NCBI GenBank assembly: GCA_039545275.1
Contig: BCHS01000003.1
Span: forward strand, 868,001 to 932,000
Source: Pseudomicrostroma phylloplanum
Taxonomy: Eukaryota > Basidiomycota > Exobasidiomycetes > Microstromatales
Direction of reading: 5' to 3'
Length of the DNA: 64,000 nt
Shown: positions 42,243 through 53,773 of the stretch, piece after piece
How the letters are laid out: every line of letters begins with the position of its first letter
How positions within the stretch are numbered: position 1 is the first letter of the stretch
Position numbers and translations under genes: made by a program
The notes under the pieces: generated by a model
The model's input: the letters and a program-made list of their open reading frames with translations, nothing else
What the model was told of the DNA's origin: nothing
Databases searched by the model: none

Positions 42243-42938
42243 CCCCAGCCTCTAAGTGCGAGTGCTAGGAAGAGCGAGTATGACGAGTATGGCGAGTGGG
42301 AGGCGAGTAGCCGAGGTGGGCGTGGTGGTAGTGAGAGAATTGTGGGCCGAGGTTCGGTGTTGGTGTGCATCTCGCGTCTTGTCTGCTGCCCAATGCACAC
42401 GCGGCGGTGTTTGAATCTCGCAGCTGGCAAAACCCTGTCGGCTGGCGCCTGGGGGAAGAAGTGTACCATTGCCATGCCTTGCTCGCTACCCCGCAACCCA
42501 ACACAGGCGCAGGGCGAGGGGTGCACGTCGTCGTACCACAAGGGGAAGACCTCAGCTGACGACGACGACGTCTGTATGCAGCAGCGCGAGAGCTTGCAAG
42601 GGATGCTGAGATCTTTGGAAAGGTGCATCGGCTTCATCGCCGGCATCGCTGAAGGACGAGGGACGTAGCAATGGCCCTGCAAGGATTCAGGTACGCAGCA
42701 CCAGCGCGGGGCAGCAAAGGCTGAGATGGTTGCGCCGTTGCTCGTTGCTACCGCGCTGAATGCATCGCGACGATCGCAACACATCGATGGATGCGTGAAG
42801 ATCTCAGGGTCATCGTCGAGTTGCTGTTGGACACACATACAAGTACAAGGACAAGCCTCGCCAGGGTCAAGTCAACAAGTCCCTGTCTTACCCTCCTAGC
42901 CCTCTTCTACCTCGACTACCCCTCACACCGCCTCCACG
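42243..42938. other. Divergent promoter region
   Basis: 696 bp between the TBC and seven-TM genes. The right end is pyrimidine-rich (CTCTTCTACCTCGACTACCC) as in fungal leaders. Nothing else stands out. Confidence 0.5.
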
Positions 42939-44441
42939 ATGGCATACCTACCAGTCCCATCATGGTCTGAACATCTCGACAAGGTCACCCTCCTAGGCCT
43001 ACCCATGATTGGAAGACAACTGGGGCTCTTCTTCTCAGGTATCGCCTTCTGCCTGGGAGGCTGCTACTACGTAATCCACGCAAGCACAGACTCAAGGACG
43101 CTCCTCACCCTCACGGGTACCGTACTGGTGCTCCTGTCCATACATTCCATACTCATACTCGAGACCAGCTGGCGCGCTCAGATGATGGACATCGGAGCTT
43201 TCGATCGACGATGGATGTGGGAATATGTAGCCATGCGTGAGTGACTCACCAACGGCATTGATTCTGATGACCTTGGGCAGCAAAGGCTCAAGACGTTTCA
43301 TCTCCCCTGTGACCCCTCTTGCATAGAGCCAACACGAGCAACACTCATCGCTCTCAGCCAAGGATACCTCGCCTGGCGCTACTACGCCCTCAGCAAGACG
43401 TCTCGCACCCATGGCCGCGTCGCAAAGTTCGTCGCTCTGATGACCGCCACCGAGTGGACTCTGTACATGATCATTACTCCCATGACACTCTGGATGCACT
43501 TTGGTGATCTAACAGACGACATGGAAGAGAGGTACAAAGTCAACATCTCCCGACTGTACTGCAGCGTCTGCCTCATGGCTAATTTGGTCGACTCTACACT
43601 GGCTATATGCTTCTGCAAGAGGCTCTGGTCACTCAGAGGCGCAGATACGGAGCTGGACTCGAGCTTGAGGTACGTCTGCTATGTAGCGCTCGGCGTAGGA
43701 CTTTCAACCGCCATCACAGCCCTCGCAGTAGCCTTTATGTTCCTCCTGGGCAAGAGCGACAGCTTCCGCCTCATTGCAGAACTGGTACCGCCCTGCTATG
43801 CCGCCAGCTTCTACCTGTCCCTCCTCAGGTGAGTCTCAGCATGGCGAGAGCTACCATCATCTCCTACCTGACTCCATCCACTCCCCCCCTACTTATCCCT
43901 CCATCTGCTCAGTCGAGAAAAGATCCGCTCCACGATCAGAACACGTCACACACGCAGGGTGCAAGCCGCGGAAGTGCACGTCGACAACGTCCTCGACATC
44001 GAGAAGGGTCCCGGCCCCTTCGTTGCCCTGGAGAGAACGACGACGCGCGTCGAGCCCATCGATGTAGGGAACAGCATGGCGGCCCAGCTGCAGCGTACCA
44101 CGCCCAAGGGATCAGATGGAGACGAGGAGTCGCTCACCCTTTCACAGATACTGCGAGATGGGGCTCCGAGCGCTGTTGAGAAGGGCCGTACGCATGCTCG
44201 CTCTTGTTCCTCTGCCTCCTCCGCTTCTGCTCCTTCCTCGCCCTCTCCCTCTACGGGCGAGGCTGCAGTGCCCTTGACAAGGGCAGAGTCAGCGTCTACA
44301 GCCGCATCGGCTTCAACGGCGCACTCACCCCTCATGGGTAGCCTACGCACCTGGGTCGGGGGAGACTCTCCTACTTCCTCTCCGAAGGGGAGCTCAAAGG
44401 GCATGTCTTCGCTGCGTAGGGAGGACAGTCGTAGCTTGTGA
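42939..44441 (+). CDS. Seven-transmembrane protein, DUF6534-like
   Basis: Exons 42939-43236, 43327-43828 and 43913-44441 (introns 90 and 84 bp) give 442 residues. About seven hydrophobic helices are visible: GLFFSGIAFCLGGCYYVI, LTGTVLVLLSIHSILIL, LIALSQGYLAWRYYAL, TEWTLYMIITPMTLWMHF, LYCSVCLMANLVDSTLAI, VGLSTAITALAVAFMFLL and LIAELVPPCYAASFYLSLL. The last helix leads into REKIR, resembling the Y-x-N-SLLA-x-LN-x-R ending of DUF6534 proteins that are expanded in basidiomycetes. A ~170-residue cytosolic Ser-rich tail follows. No ligand or function is known for this family; receptor-like behaviour is a guess. The fold and helix count are more certain than the family name. Confidence 0.75.
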
Positions 44442-44826
44442 GCAAGATGGTCCCTTATGCGTGATTGGAAGAACTTTCGAAGCCTAGAATTCACTTCGTT
44501 GCGATCCCTGTCCTGCCTCCTTCTTGCCCAATGTCCACATGTCCACATGCACTTGCCTTCTACCACCCGCATTGCGAAAGGAGAGATAATGCATACAATT
44601 TTGTCCAAAGCTAGATGTACTATACATGAATGAGCGTTAGAGAGAGTCCGAGGTATAAGAGCGATAACATGACTTGGCCTGACCTGACTTGACCTGACCT
44701 GAGGGGTATACAAGCTAACGCGGCGTGGCGCGGTACGGCGGTACGGCGAGACGGAGGTGATCGAAGCCGGCATTCGCGTCGTACTTTCCACCCGCTAGTG
44801 AGATACCTGGCTGGAGCACCAGCTCT
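44442..44826. other. Convergent spacer with a TGACC-type microrepeat
   Basis: 385 bp. At 44671-44702 there are about six copies of a 5-base word (TGACC/TGACT/TGGCC). No gene is supported. Confidence 0.5.
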
Positions 44827-47800
44827 CTAGACACGAACAGAAGTAGCGATCCCCTGCAGGCGAAAAGGCGCCGTGTTCGGTCTAGAGCTCGCGCTGGAGG
44901 GCACTGAGGACCGCGCCGCTGTCGTCGATCTCGATGTCGAAAGGGAAGTCGAAGCCGAAGTCGAGGTTGAGATCGACATTGACATCGAAGTTGAGTGAGA
45001 GGTGGAGAGAGCAGCGCCGGAGAGAGATGCTGCTGAGGTGGAGTTGGACACCGACATCGAGGTGGAAGCATCGTGGGCAGTAGACCTGGAGGCGGCGGAG
45101 GCAGAAGAAGCAGAGACGATTTCGGAGGCTAGACGCCACGCTTCGATGTCGCTCTTCTGGTAGCCAATCGCACCGGTTGCCGTCGCTGGACGGCTGGTCT
45201 TGCTCTTGCTTGTGCCTTTCGCCTTGCCTGGCTTTCTGCCCATGCTCGCTGTCGTGGGCTCCAGCTCAAAGCGGCCGCCGACGCCAACGCCGACGCCAAC
45301 ACCAAAGGTTCCCACACTCAGGCGCTCCCCTCTACTGTCCGTAGCTTCACCTGCATGCTCGTGCGAGGCCGGCCTCTCGGTCTTCTGCTGGCGAGCAGAG
45401 AGGGTCCCGTCGCTAGCTGCGCCCTCTGATCGTACAGAGCTGGCATCGCGATTCACCTGCAGGCTGTCCGCGCCACCAGCACTGGTCTCCATGGCGCTGT
45501 TCGAAGGGCTCAAGTGGGAGACGGCATCCCTCCACGAGTCACGCTCTGACGGTGCTGTGCCTCGGGACAGGGAGGAGGCATGTGAGAAGGAGCGCAGAGC
45601 AGCAATGGCCTCGGAGGAGCCAAAGAAGCGCTCCTCCTGCGAGCCGTTGCGCGCCGCTTCCGCTGCTTGGAGGGCGTCGCGGGATGCTTGCGTGCCGCCC
45701 TGAAGGACGCCCGAGCTGGGTGCCCTAGGCCAGGTAATCTCCCCAGAGGACTCGGCAAGGCCAAAGGGTCGCAAAGGGTCCGAGGCGGGTAAGTCTTCCC
45801 TTGCTCGCTGTTTCTGTTCGCGCCGAGTAAGGGGAGGCTCCGCAGATGTGGCGACTTGTGGGACTGCGTAGCCCAGAGCGGCGGGAGCGGGAGAGGCAGA
45901 CATGACTTTGGCAGGCTCGTCGTCACTAGGTTGCCAGCTTGCCGTTTTGCCTTTGTCAACCGCAGAAGGAAGCGGAGCATCTTCTTGAGCATCGCAGTTT
46001 TGTGGGCCCAAGCTGTCGACTTTCGAAGGGAACTTGATTCGCACAGACTCAGCTGGACTCTGATGAGGTGCGTGAGCATTAGTAGTCCCGGCATTCGTCT
46101 TGATGATGCCTACCTCACTAACACTCTTCTCTTCTGCACGAGAGGTAGTCTGAGGTCTCGAGGAAGCCTGTGAAGCCGAGACGAACGAGTCTAGGGATGG
46201 CTTGCGAAGCGGCGTAAGCTCACCCGATGGCAACAGGACCTGAGCTTTTGCCTCTTCGATCGCTTCTGTAGCCTGGGCACGCTCCTCTCTGTTGCTCGAG
46301 AGTCTTTCGCGTCTGTCAGAGTGGCCGTCTCGGCATTTCACCGATGCAAGCGAAGGCGAGAGAGAGGGCCCGGTTGGAGCTTCCCGGGACACTGAATCGT
46401 CGGCACTAGTGACGGGCAGGTTCAAGGACGGGGATCGCGTCGGCGCACCTGGCTGATTCGGGCTTGCGTGGCCACTCCTCCTTCGACGATGGTCGCGAGG
46501 TGGCCTTGGGGGTGGGAGTGGTCCCGAGATCGAATGAGACCTATGACTTGGCGCGAGCGAGCTGAACGACGGGTATGAAGGAGCGATCGACGAGACGGAA
46601 TGATGGCGAGCCATGGAGTCACTGAGGCTGCGCTCAGACGCGTACGGCGTTGCTATTCGACCGGCTGGTCGTCCGGGGGCACAGGTGGACCTGGCTCTTC
46701 TTGGTGCCTCTGCCGGACTCGAACGGACCCCTTGTCCTTGCACCACGCGAGGAGATGGTCCTCGAGCAACTACAGGCACCGGCGGTACCTCGTCCTGCGG
46801 GATGTCAGGATTGCGTACCGTCAAGATCCCAAGGGCATCCGGGCAGATGACGGGGCCGACATCACCAACCGTGACATTTTGTACGTCTCCAGCAGCAAGG
46901 AAGATTGCGTTGAGGTCGGATCTGCTCCAGCCTATGAGTCTCTCGGAATCTGTAGTGTGCAGAGATGAAGAGGTGCTTACACTGAGAGGCAAGGAGGGTA
47001 CCGGAGACGGTGGCGAGTACCTGCCTCCTCGAACAGTACTGGAGATAGGGGACAGCTGGCGTCGAGCTACCTCTGCAGGCTTAGCTAGAACGGACGAAGA
47101 CGACTTCGTTCGGCGCCTTAGCCACCTGCCATCTTCGCCGCCGAGAAACAGCTTGCTCTTGACAGATTTGAGGAGCCCGAGCGTTCGAGAGCTAGACTTG
47201 GGAGATGCAGATGGTCCAGCTCTAGACTCAGGCTCGGTCTCGGATGGCTTCTCTGCAGACGGTGGGCCTAACGGGACTTCCTGGTATGCTTCACTTCTGC
47301 TGTCCATCAGAGTGGCAGATGCAGACATCCGTGCCTCTTCGTCTGTGAAGTGCCTGCCTAGAGTGGGAGACTCCACTGGAGACTCGCAACTGATGGAATC
47401 GTCATTGGGCCACCACTGGAGCGGGCGCTCTTCATCCAGACCAGATATCTGTCCGATGATAGGCGGACGGGAGGATGATGGGTTTGAGGGCAACGCCATG
47501 GCCGGGGCTGAGGCTGAGGCCGAGGCGGAGGCGGAGCTTTGAGGGCTACCGTGAGCCGGATTGACATCGTACATTTCGCACACACTGAGAGAGGGTGCAG
47601 ACGCACGGGAGAGCATTGCAACAGGTGCTTGATGGTTGCGTTGTCTTTCGGGAGACCGGCGTGGAGCAAGAGGGGACCTAGATCGTTCATGAGAAGGTCT
47701 CTCGAGAGCAGCAACCTGAGGCATATCGTCTTGATCAGAAGTCGAGCTCCGTGCCTCTGAGATGACCTCCAGACGGTGAATTTCCGACATTGGCCCTGTG

Positions 47801-48483
47801 TGTCTCCTAGAGCCAGCTCCTGGACGCGCGAGAGTACTCATAGAAGGTACTGAGCATGTGCGACTCTTGCCGAGTACTGAAGGCATGTGCAAAAGCGAGG
47901 AGGAGCGGCGAGGAGGCAGTGCCGGCGGAGAGACCTTGTATGATCCCTCATCGGGCACCTGGAGCAAGTGCACCGGGCATACGCCATCTCTGCTTGCAGC
48001 GCTCAAAGCTTTGGAAGACAAGATTTCTGGGTCTGGGGACCACGGACGACGGTTGAGAGGATCGTACGGCCGTATCAAGACGGAGCCATCCGTGCCGTCG
48101 TCTTGGTCGCGCTGAACGGGTATCACTCGATGTGGGGTACCCTGACCATCTGAAGAGTATGGCTCTGCTAGCACATGTATGTCGTAGTTTCTCGAGTGCT
48201 TGAAAGGCTGTACTTCGGAAGCTGACGAGGAGTTGTGGAGTGCTGTCAGACCATCGGGGCGGGACAGAGTGGGAGTGGGCTGAGCCTGTTGCTCGTTGCC
48301 TGGATGTGCTTCTTCTTGAACCGCTAGCATAGCGTGAGGATTCAGCGGTAGGTCAGTAATGCTAGCACCTGATGATCATCTTAATGCGTACGACTCACCA
48401 TCTGGGGGTTGCTGCTGTGCGTCATCACCATGGCGGTTGCTCTGAGACGTAGCATCGTGGTGGTCAGCCCCGGAAGGCTCCAT
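44827..48483 (-). CDS. Hypothetical Ser/Pro-rich disordered protein, 1,193 residues
   Basis: I do not recognise it. Exons 48483-48399 and 48323-44827, with a 75-bp phase-1 intron, join MEPSGADHHD...QQPPD to AVQEEAHPGNE. The protein is almost wholly low-complexity: Ser, Pro, Ala and Arg with many short basic-Ser patches (RRSPERQRN, RSHSISG) that look like kinase or SH3 sites. One more ordered stretch near residues 470-530 reads LIGWSRSDLNAIFLAAGDVQNVTVGDVGPVICP and is the best candidate for a conserved core. The last 100 residues are Ser/Thr/Met microrepeats (STSASTSLSTS). It could be a cell-polarity or signalling scaffold, but nothing here proves it. The long frame and the clean intron support it being a gene. 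Confidence 0.7.
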
Positions 48484-48901
48484 GGCTTGGTCCGGCCCTT
48501 CCGCCGGGCGGAGCAAAAGACCAACACCTTCGGAGTTGCAAATTCGATGATGAGGGGAAATGGGAACGCCTGGAGAAGAGAAAGGGAGCGAGCACAAGTG
48601 ACCAAGCAAGGATGAACGGAGGAGAAGGAGGAAGAGGAGCAAGGGAGGGTAGTAAAGATGGTCAAGGTAGGGATTGGAGTGAGGACGAGCGACATTAATG
48701 GGCGGCGGAGGCGTTGGGGGGTAGAGGCACTCACGCGGTAGCCTCCACGGAGATGCGGCCCAAGGCAGTGGTGCGCGTGTCGGGTGAGATTCCACCGTGC
48801 ATTGAAACATATCGATCTGCGTCTATCACCCACCAAACAAGCCCTCCAACTCCGCAGACGCCCAGCTACCCGACAGTCCTCATGTGAATCCCTCAATCAC
48901 C
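48484..48901. other. Tandem intergenic spacer
   Basis: 418 bp between two minus-strand genes: promoter of the Ser-rich gene and 3' flank of the next gene upstream. No further feature is seen. Confidence 0.45.
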
Positions 48902-51900
48902 TCACTTTCCGCCGGTATCGCCACGCTCATGTCTGTTGACCCAGGCATCTACAGACTGCAATACCTGAATCACGTCTCCGGCCTCATTGAGAACACCTTG
49001 TAGTCGTTCCGACATGACGTCGACCTTGTCGCTGATCTTCCTCCTGTTGATCTCGTCGCGCTCCCTTCGCTCGCATTCGTCCTTCTTGGTGGCAAGGTCA
49101 TACAAGAATTGACCTAGCTTGAGCGTTGTTCGAGCTGCAGACTCCAGGGCGAGGACCGAGCTGCTCTTCTGGTCGCACGCTGGGTCTTCAAAGTCGTCAA
49201 TGTCGTCGGAGAAGCCAGACTTGGCGAGCGCTTTGTACACGGCCTTGAGGCCATTCATGCCTTTGACAAGGTGCTGCTCGAGCTCATCTCTGTTCAGGGG
49301 ACCTGCCAAAGTCGGCACTGGATCGTCGCCACCTGTGAACACTCCGTCCGATGAGTTTCCTGGCAACACCAGATTCAGACCTTCGTCAGAAACCAATTCC
49401 GAAGGAGCCTCGGCTGCAGCGGACGGCGCATGCGCTTTCTTGCGTCCTGTGCTTGCTTTCGAGCAGGGCAACGTAGTGTTTCCGAGATCAACAGCCCGGC
49501 GGGAAGCTACCGGCGCTTTTCCAGTGATTCTTCTGAAACCCGACGATGCTTTCGCTCTCTCACCTGGGCTGGATTGCTTTGCTCCGCTACCCTTCTTGTC
49601 TGAACTTGGCTCAGCATCAGCAAGAGTGGGTGGGTTGCTGTTGGCCACCTTGGGTGCCGTGCTCATGTTTCCAGCTTGAGCTGGCGGCGCTGCTTTGTCT
49701 GCTTCGCTGTCATCACCAGATGAAAAAGACCCCGGAGACGCGCCTATCTCCTCCTTGCTGCACGCCTGCGAGCGCCTGCCCTTGTGAAGCTTGGAACGCT
49801 CCACAGCCTCGACTGCACCCTTCCTAGGCCTCGTAGGAGCGGGAGGACTACGACTCTGCCACTTTTGGACAGTGGTCTGAGCAGAGGTTTCAAGATCGGC
49901 GGGGGGAGCGGGTGCGTTCTGGGCGGTACCATGATCCTTCGATACCGCGTGTCGGCTCTGTTGGCGTTCTAGCGCAATCTGACTAGGGCTCGATGGACTG
50001 GAGGGAGGATCGCCAGTTTTCCCGTCCGTCTCCTTGGGTGACTGGCGGCGGTCTGGCTCAAGCAGATCTGGGAAGTTGTCCGAATCGAATATGGGTGCGA
50101 GACCCTCCTCGACAGCCTGCACTTGAAGGTCCATAATGTCATGCTGTTGTTGATCGCCATCGGCGTCAGCCGTTCCGGCGCCTTCCTGATCATCGACCGC
50201 GCTGCTCTGCACGCTGGCAGAATGACCCAGGTCCTGTTGGTCTTTGGCTGAATCTTTGTTGCGAAGGTCGTTGCCGTCTCTCGTAGCACTCTCTCTTCCC
50301 AGAGGTCTGTCCTGCATCCTCTCTTTGTTATTGCCCCCGACAGAGGGACCCACGCGAGCCTCATTGTCGGTTGATGCAGCCGCGAGAGGTTCAGTGGATT
50401 GCATACGACGCTCGACCAGCTTGACGTTGGCGCTGCTCATCCACTCGGCAGTCGATCTCTTGGCTTTCTTCTTAAGATCGCGCTTCTCTGAGGACCGCGA
50501 AGGAGGGGGCGAAGGCGCTGGCGGGAGGAAATCCTCGAGAGTAACATCTCTTTCTTCTTCGCTCGCGGGAAGGTTGCTCGTCAACTGAGTCCTTTCACGC
50601 AGAGGCTCCTTGCCAGGTCGCTTGGTCGCTGGTTTGTTGATCTTTGGTCTAGGAGCGTCCGAAGCGATTGGCCTCTTTCTCTTCGCCTTCCCAGAAGCCT
50701 TCTTACGAGCCTTTGAATGTATATGGGCCAGCGCATCACCTTTGTCTTCCGGGGGGGTCTCATCAGAGGAGTCCTTGCCGCCATTATCGTCTGCACTCCG
50801 TCCTCTTTTGTGTCGTCCCATCTTGCGAAACGTCTGAGTCGGCGTAATGATCTCCTGATGTGTTTGCAGACTAGCAGGGGGAGGCTGAGAGCTCTCACCG
50901 TTGTCACCGAGATGAGGTGATCGTTGTCCTGATGATGGAATACCGGACTGTGCTCTCGCAGTGTCTGCCTCAGCTTCACTGTCTTCGCTCAATTCTGTGA
51001 GATCAGAATCATCAGACCAAAGGCCACAAGATTCCGTCGTCACTCTGGCTTGAGCTGGAGCTGCGGGCTGAGGCTCCTCTGGTACGGGCGCTACCTGTAG
51101 ACCTGCGAGGTGAGCCACCTCTTGTCTGCGCTGAGATACTGGCGCTGCTCGCAAGCCTTCTGAGTTGCGATCGCCAACCGCACTTAGAGGTGGTGTCACT
51201 GTTGGCGCGACCGATGCTTTGATTGAGAAAGCAGGATGTCCCGGAGGGTCTTTAGTCAGAAGTCTGTCGATGGCGTCGGGGAGTAGGCCAATCCTGACTT
51301 TCTTGGCGTCCCTGCGGTGAAAGTCAAGAGGCTGATACAGGGCACAGTGCCCGTGGACACCGAATCAGACTTGAAATATCCGCAGGGAAAGCTTGTCTCT
51401 TGTAGTACTCACTACACCTCGGGCTTTCAGAACTTCTTGAAGGCGGTGACCCTCTACCTGTGCTAGAGTCACCTTGAGCCTTGGCTCAAACTTTGGATCA
51501 TCGAGAGCGATAGCTGTCAGCTCATTCTTCTGCTATAGTCCGGTTGTTCGATCTGCAGAGCGACAGCGCTCGGGACAGTCTTACCTTCTCTCTCCTTCCA
51601 TCCTCCAGGGTAAAGGTCAATGTGCCCTTCAGCTCTAACGTAAACACCATCTGCACAACTGCTCTGTCTGGTGCAAGAGTCTTGAGCTCCTCCACCTTGA
51701 CCGATTGCAAGGTTGCGAACGCGATCGGTATGGGCGCTGCAGTGTTGTTCTTGACCCAGTGAGAGCAGCAGCACGCGCCATATCAGGTATTTGACTGCGT
51801 GTTCGTCTAGCGGGCAATTGCAACTCACCTGGCGATCGTGCCACTCGACGATGAAGGCGGCATCGATGACGACCTCGTGAGAGGCGTGGTCATTCAATCT

Positions 51901-52562
51901 TGGCCAAGGCAACCAATGTGTCGAGCCCTTCTGAGGGGAGTGCACCGACATAGCCTCGAAGAGCTGAGGTCTGTGCAAGAAGGAGCTTTCGTCATGAGGA
52001 CGCATCATGGGCACTAAGGCACGTTCACAGCATTGAACTTACTTGTCAATATCTAAGCTGCCAAGTTGTTGGTGAACCCGAAAGATGACAGCATCCCAAT
52101 CGTCTTTCTTGGCATTGACCAGGGCTTTGATCATCGACTCGATTGCTGTCCTCCTCTTGCTTTGCAGCTCGCCGTCCATTTGATCAGCCTTATCAGCAAT
52201 GTATGGCTTGAAGAAGGACCTGTAATGCTGCTGCAATGAATGGGCGGCTCTGTCATTCCCGCCTACCACAGGGCGAATCGCCCAAGCTAGCGTCATAGTA
52301 TCGCAACTGGTGACAAGAGCGGCTGGCAGGTGTCAGTAGAGCGGAGTGCAGGGGCCCAATACCAGATACTCACCTTTCTTCGTAAGTCGTCCACCTGACC
52401 CAGATCTTTCCAAGCAGTTCACTGAGACGGTGCTACTGATCAGTTCCAGCCTTGGCAGAAGAGCTACACGCATCTTTGAGACGCTTACGATGAGAGACAC
52501 GTGCGCAGCACTTTCCGGCCATACTTGGCGTTCTCTCCGAGCTGGTACAGAAAGGAATGCAG
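48902..52562 (-). CDS. Hypothetical multi-exon protein, main part (5' end unresolved)
   Basis: Family not recognised. Exons with mutually consistent phases are 52562-52489, 52421-52374, 52306-52043, 51970-51829, 51749-51585, 51529-51413 and 51331-48902, together 1,079 residues. The first ~270 residues look globular. A helical part (LHSFLYQLGENAKYG, SELLGKIWVRWTTYEE) precedes a strand-rich part (VVIDAAFIVEWHD, AVVQMVFTLELKGTLTFTLE, LKVTLAQVEGHRL). The remaining ~800 residues are disordered, Lys/Arg/Ser-rich with nuclear-localisation-like patches (KARKKASGKAKRKR). A short helical segment (DIQVLQSVDAW) lies near the end. No start codon precedes the first exon convincingly. It may be the continuation of the frame at 52834-53607, but no phase-consistent join was found. 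Confidence 0.55.
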
Positions 52563-52833
52563 CTGAGGACGAGGGAGTGTGGGGCGCGGCGTTGATCAGA
52601 CACTGTCAAGTGCTTGTCTCGGCGAACCATATAGGTGACACACAGTCTTACGCCTAGCGAGTCCGACGAAATCGAGTAAGCCCGGTTCTTTGCACGTTAG
52701 TACCCTGACGATCAACGAGGCAAGTGGCCCTGCCCCACGCATGTAGGCTGTGTGATGATCAAAAAAGATGACCGCGGCTTAACATTAGCTTCGTCATCTT
52801 CACCTATCGCCGATATCGTGTAAGCGTCCCGCC

Positions 52834-53607
52834 CTACTCACTGCGTTCTGAAACTTCCTGGGTACCGCCACCTTCACCATGCTGGGGATGCAGACTATCA
52901 GTGACGCATCTGAGAAACTCAGTAGACAAGTGCTGCGCCGCCAGTCGTATCAGATTCGGCTGTTCGGGGTCGCTCTGACGATCGGCCTGACAGTGAAGTT
53001 GCCAAGCGAAAGGAACGACATTGTGCCAGATGTAATTCTGAAGGCGCGCAGTGAGGTCGTAAGCCTGATCCTGATCGTGAGACAGAAGAACGCGAAGAGC
53101 CTGGCTGAGGCTTTTATCGATAGAGTCGTGCAAGGCTTGGATGTCACAACTCTTGGAACGCTGCATCGAGTGGGCCAATTGTGATCGCATATACTCAGCG
53201 TCAGTAGGGGAAAACCTTACTTTGCTTCTGATGAGACTGTCTGCTGGGCTTACCTTGAGGCTCTCTAGCCCTGACAAGAGTCTCTGTACAGTGCTCAGGG
53301 CGTCTCGAATACTCCCAGCTTCGGAGCTTGCGCCCAGTCTGGGTGAGAGCGCATCTCGAAGCGCTGTCAGGGCCCTCGCAGCGTACTCATAGGTGAATGT
53401 CTCGTCCTCCATGGTCACTACGCTCCCCTGAAGGAAGTGGGAGGGAGAGCTGGAGTAGCGATTGTGGAAGGAGATGACTGTCAGTGAGATATGTAGTGAA
53501 GCAAGAGAGAGGACGTAAATGGAATTGCGCCTTACCGCGCCCTGGTTGCTGCCTGGCGGACGGACGATTGATCCGGCGTTTGCTCTCGCGCCGTACAGGC
53601 GCGTCAT
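52834..53607 (-). CDS. Hypothetical helical protein, or 5' part of the preceding entry
   Basis: Exon 1 is 53607-53536, from an ATG giving MTRLYGARANAGSIVRPPG; exon 2 starts at 53427. Exon 2 may contain a further 93-bp in-frame intron at 53253-53161 (GTAAGC, TACTGAC branch, GCAG). The helical sequence includes TYEYAARALTALRDAL, YDLTARLQNYIWHNVVPFAW and LIRLAAQHLSTEFLRCVTD. The frame ends at TAG 52834-52836, but a good donor GTGAGT sits eight bases before it at 52841-52836. A short downstream stretch near 52670-52700 reads PGLLDFVGLA in the matching phase. That and the lack of a start in the next entry suggest one larger gene. No family was recognised. Confidence 0.5.
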   Translation of the reverse strand: MTRLYGARANAGSIVRPPGSNQGAVRRNSIYVLSLASLHISLTVISFHNRYSSSPSHFLQGSVVTMEDETFTYEYAARALTALRDALSPRLGASSEAGSIRDALSTVQRLLSGLESLKVSPADSLIRSKVRFSPTDAEYMRSQLAHSMQRSKSCDIQALHDSIDKSLSQALRVLLSHDQDQAYDLTARLQNYIWHNVVPFAWQLHCQADRQSDPEQPNLIRLAAQHLSTEFLRCVTDSLHPQHGEGGGTQEVSERSE

Positions 53608-53773
53608 CAGATTGCCATCAAGCGGTACTGAATATGCGCGCGTCAAATTTCATAAGTGAAGACGATATAGATGAAATGATGGATACAGAGTGAACCTTTT
53701 GGGGTAAGAAGCGTCGTGACGTAAAGGAAGCGTCGTGGATGACCTTCGTTGCTTCGAGATCCCCTTCTTTGTC

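Noticed and set aside
52489..52562. A second open frame through 52374-52562 that would avoid one intron
   Set aside because: It is phase-compatible but reads as Ser/Arg/Val-rich, out-of-frame-like sequence, whereas the spliced alternative gives coherent helices.
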